64,000 nt of DNA from Alkalihalobacterium alkalinitrilicum (lineage in GTDB: Bacteria > Bacillota > Bacilli > Bacillales > Bacillaceae_F), in NCBI RefSeq assembly GCF_002019605.1, contig NZ_KV917368.1, positions 5,219,885 through 5,283,884 on the forward strand, given 5' to 3'. Position 1 is the stretch's first letter; the number at the start of each line of letters is the position of its first letter. The notes under the pieces were generated by a model. The model saw only the letters and a program-made list of their open reading frames with translations. It made no database searches and was not told where the DNA came from. The position numbers and the translations under genes were made by a program. This document shows, piece by piece, positions 62,608 to 64,000 of this stretch.

Positions 62608-62928
62608 ATGGAAGAAAGACCTGAAATTGATATTGAGGCATTATCATGGTTACCACGAATAGTTGCTGAAAACCCACAAATGGGTCTTTGGGTGTATTTG
62701 GCTATTGTCGCCTTATCGATCTTAGTGTTTAACCTGGGATTTGCTCGTAAGCTTCCAGTTTTAAAGTTAGTTATAGTTTATGTGGCACTTTTCGTCGGCT
62801 GTATTATCATGTTTTTCTTAGCTTTAATGGGAGCTCCAATTATTGAGGTACTGTTAATTTCAACGGTAATTCTAGGTATTTATAAGTTAAGAATGCTGCA
62901 AAGAAAACGTGAAGAGGCAAGAGGGTAA
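62608..62928 (+). CDS. ylaH: YlaH-like membrane protein
   Basis: 106 residues with three membrane segments (about 28-46, 52-72 and 78-95). An amphipathic N-terminus (EIDIEALSWLPRIVAENPQMGLWVYLAIVALSILVFNLGFARKLPVLKLVIVYVALFVGCIIMFF) matches the YlaH family that follows typA in bacilli. AAAGGGAGAGG precedes the ATG. Probably co-transcribed with the next gene, 5 bases downstream. Function unknown. Confidence 0.87.
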   Translation: MEERPEIDIEALSWLPRIVAENPQMGLWVYLAIVALSILVFNLGFARKLPVLKLVIVYVALFVGCIIMFFLALMGAPIIEVLLISTVILGIYKLRMLQRKREEARG

Positions 62929-62933
62929 TTACG

Positions 62934-63203
62934 ATGAACCTGCAAGATGCATTATATAATTGGTTATCCATAAAAGTAGTTCATGAAGCTAGAACTGATG
63001 ATAAAGCAGCTTTAGATACGTATGAATTTTTCACGACGATCTTAACGGAAGACCATCGATTAGAAAATATTGAAGTTGAAATTGTAGATCCGATGTATAT
63101 TGTTCATTATGTGAAAGAAGGACAACAGGAACAAAAACAATTTCCTATTGATCTAATTGAAGCATTATTAGAGCAAATTCAATCAGAACCAAAATATAAT
63201 TAA
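62934..63203 (+). CDS. Conserved small hypothetical protein downstream of ylaH
   Basis: 89 residues, soluble and acidic. A helix LQDALYNWLSIKVVHEARTDDKAALDTYEFFTTILTEDH is followed by two beta strands (IEVEIVDPMYIVHYVKEGQQEQKQFPI) and a final helix. Not recognised. It begins 5 bases after ylaH and ends at a perfect palindromic terminator, so it belongs to the ylaH transcript. The ATG has GAGG well upstream, inside the end of ylaH. Confidence 0.75.
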   Translation: MNLQDALYNWLSIKVVHEARTDDKAALDTYEFFTTILTEDHRLENIEVEIVDPMYIVHYVKEGQQEQKQFPIDLIEALLEQIQSEPKYN

Positions 63204-63204
63204 G

Positions 63205-63238
63205 AAAAGACTACTGAGAAATTTCTCAGTAGTCTTTT
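63205..63238 (+). terminator. Terminator of the typA-ylaH region
   Basis: A perfect 34-base palindrome made of AAAAGACTACTGAGAAA and its complement starts right after the stop codon and can act in both directions. Confidence 0.9.
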
Positions 63239-63252
63239 GCTATGAGGCTCAT

Positions 63253-63751
63253 CGTAGTGTCTAGCAACAGGCTCTAGCTCCTCGAGGTCAAATAACCTGT
63301 CAGGACAAAAGTCAAAGAGCGGACTTTAGCCTGCCAGAACATTAGCTTGTCGGAGCTACCCAAGAGCCTTTTGCTTTTCGTAGTGTCTAGCAACAGGCTC
63401 TAGCTCCTCGAGGTCAAATAACCTGTCAGGACAAAAGCAAAGAGCAGACTTTAGCCTGCTAGAACATAGCTTGTCGGAGCTACCCAAGAGCCTTTTGCTT
63501 TTCGTAGTGTCTAGCAACAGGCCCTAGCTCCTCGAGGTCAAATAACCTGTCAGGACAAAAGTCAAAGAGCAGACTTTAGCCTGCCAGAACATTAGCTTGT
63601 CGGAGCACCAAGAGCCTTTCGCTTTTCGTAGTGTCTAGCAACAGGCTCTAGCTCCTCGAGGTCAAATAACCTGTCAGGACAAAAGTCAAAGAGCGGACTT
63701 TAGCCTGCCAGAACATTAGCTTGTCGGAGCAGTCAAGAGCCTTTCGCTTTT
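63253..63751. repeat. Four tandem copies of a ~125-bp hairpin repeat
   Basis: Copies run 63253-63378 (126), 63379-63502 (124), 63503-63626 (124) and 63627-63751 (125), each beginning CGTAGTGTCTAGCAACAGG and ending near CTTTTGCTTTT or CTTTCGCTTTT. Copies differ by a few substitutions and 1-2 base gaps. Within each copy GGCTCT-AGCTCC pairs with GGAGCT-ACCCA-AGAGCC, and CTGTCAGG-AAAGTC with GACTTT-CCTGCCAG, making one long two-part hairpin. No ORF. The array fills the gap between the preceding terminator and the 3' end of ylaI. Confidence 0.93.
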
Positions 63752-63755
63752 CGTA

Positions 63756-63956
63756 TCACCAGTCGTTTTCTGTTTTTTTTGGTCTGTATAATCGAAAGTT
63801 TCCAGAAGCTTTTCTTTCTTCGGTTCGGTCTGATATACGGTCTGCACATTCATTACACAAATAGGTATGAATAGGCCGATTTCGTAGCTTTTTAGCTAAT
63901 GGACTAAAGTCTTCTATTTTGTCAATCTTATCACATATAACGCATTTAACTCTCAT
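63756..63956 (-). CDS. ylaI: YlaI family zinc-ribbon protein
   Basis: 66 residues with two Cys pairs, CVIC at 5-8 and CNEC at 34-37, forming a small zinc ribbon, plus a basic C-terminal tail FRLYRPKKTENDW. This is the DUF2197/YlaI family, known from bacilli without an assigned function. GAGGTG precedes the ATG. Order typA-ylaH-ylaI is kept relative to B. subtilis, but ylaI is on the opposite strand here, and the hairpin-repeat array abuts its stop. The last 44 bases of the window beyond its start show nothing further. Confidence 0.88.
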   Translation of the reverse strand: MRVKCVICDKIDKIEDFSPLAKKLRNRPIHTYLCNECADRISDRTEERKASGNFRLYRPKKTENDW

Positions 63957-64000
63957 TTTTCACCTCACAAAAGACGATTTTCAATACTTTTCTCCATTGT

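Noticed and set aside
63253-63751. CRISPR array
   Set aside because: Units of ~125 bp are contiguous and near-identical with no unique spacers, and no cas genes are nearby.

Overview
The window comes from a low-GC, endospore-forming Firmicute of the family Bacillaceae. Evidence for this: AGGAGG-type ribosome binding sites, frequent TTG/GTG starts, spore genes (a CotX-like coat protein and a YjcZ peptide), N-acetylated lysine/DAP biosynthesis genes, and long stretches of gene order shared with the Bacillus subtilis ykuQ-ykuV, ktrC-rnjA-rpoY-ykrA-def-ykyA-pdhABCD-slp, SR1-speA-yktAB-suhB and ylaF-typA-ylaH-ylaI neighbourhoods (synteny is from memory, not searched). Isocitrate lyase and several transporters are not in the B. 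subtilis 168 versions of these loci. The genus cannot be fixed from the sequence alone.

1-16 kb: the end of a MarR regulator, then a Fur-controlled petrobactin-type siderophore importer (yclNOPQ-like) with two Fur boxes. Next come a membrane-anchored PQQ-like beta-propeller, small conserved proteins, a two-component system followed directly by an MscS channel, an HPr-like protein without the phosphorylatable His, and an MFS transporter.

16-27 kb: a five-gene thiamine-pyrimidine salvage operon on the minus strand (ylmB-tenA-thiZ-thiX-thiY) behind a TPP riboswitch with its own terminator, then isocitrate lyase, an RraA-like protein, and an acetylase-branch DAP operon (dapH, an ArgD-family aminotransferase, dapL).

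27-38 kb: ykuS, manganese catalase, coat protein, MscS (ykuT), 2-Cys peroxiredoxin (ykuU) and thioredoxin-like ykuV, so oxidative-stress genes cluster here. A peptidoglycan amidase with three binding repeats, ktrC, and the RNase J1 / RNA polymerase epsilon pair follow. A 27-residue basic ORF with an ideal ribosome binding site lies in the gap before ykrA and def.

38.8-40.1 kb: an IS3-family (IS150-like) element sits exactly in the loop of what was a perfect bidirectional terminator between def and a yjcZ gene. It has a 4-bp CTTC duplication, and its orfA carries an in-frame stop.

40-54 kb: ykyA, the pyruvate dehydrogenase operon pdhABCD (with a terminator-like hairpin in the leader and another between pdhB and pdhC), slp, a BCCT osmolyte transporter, an ArAE-type exporter, a polysaccharide deacetylase lipoprotein, an M23 peptidase lipoprotein and small conserved proteins.

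54-64 kb: a dual-function SR1-like RNA encoding an SR1P peptide, with two CcpN-type operators on its promoter. Beyond it are an unassigned structured stretch, speA, a FabK/nitronate-monooxygenase-like flavoprotein, yktA, yktB, ykzI, suhB, ylaF, typA, ylaH and ylaI. Four tandem copies of a ~125-bp hairpin repeat lie just before ylaI. No rRNA, tRNA, CRISPR array or prophage was seen.
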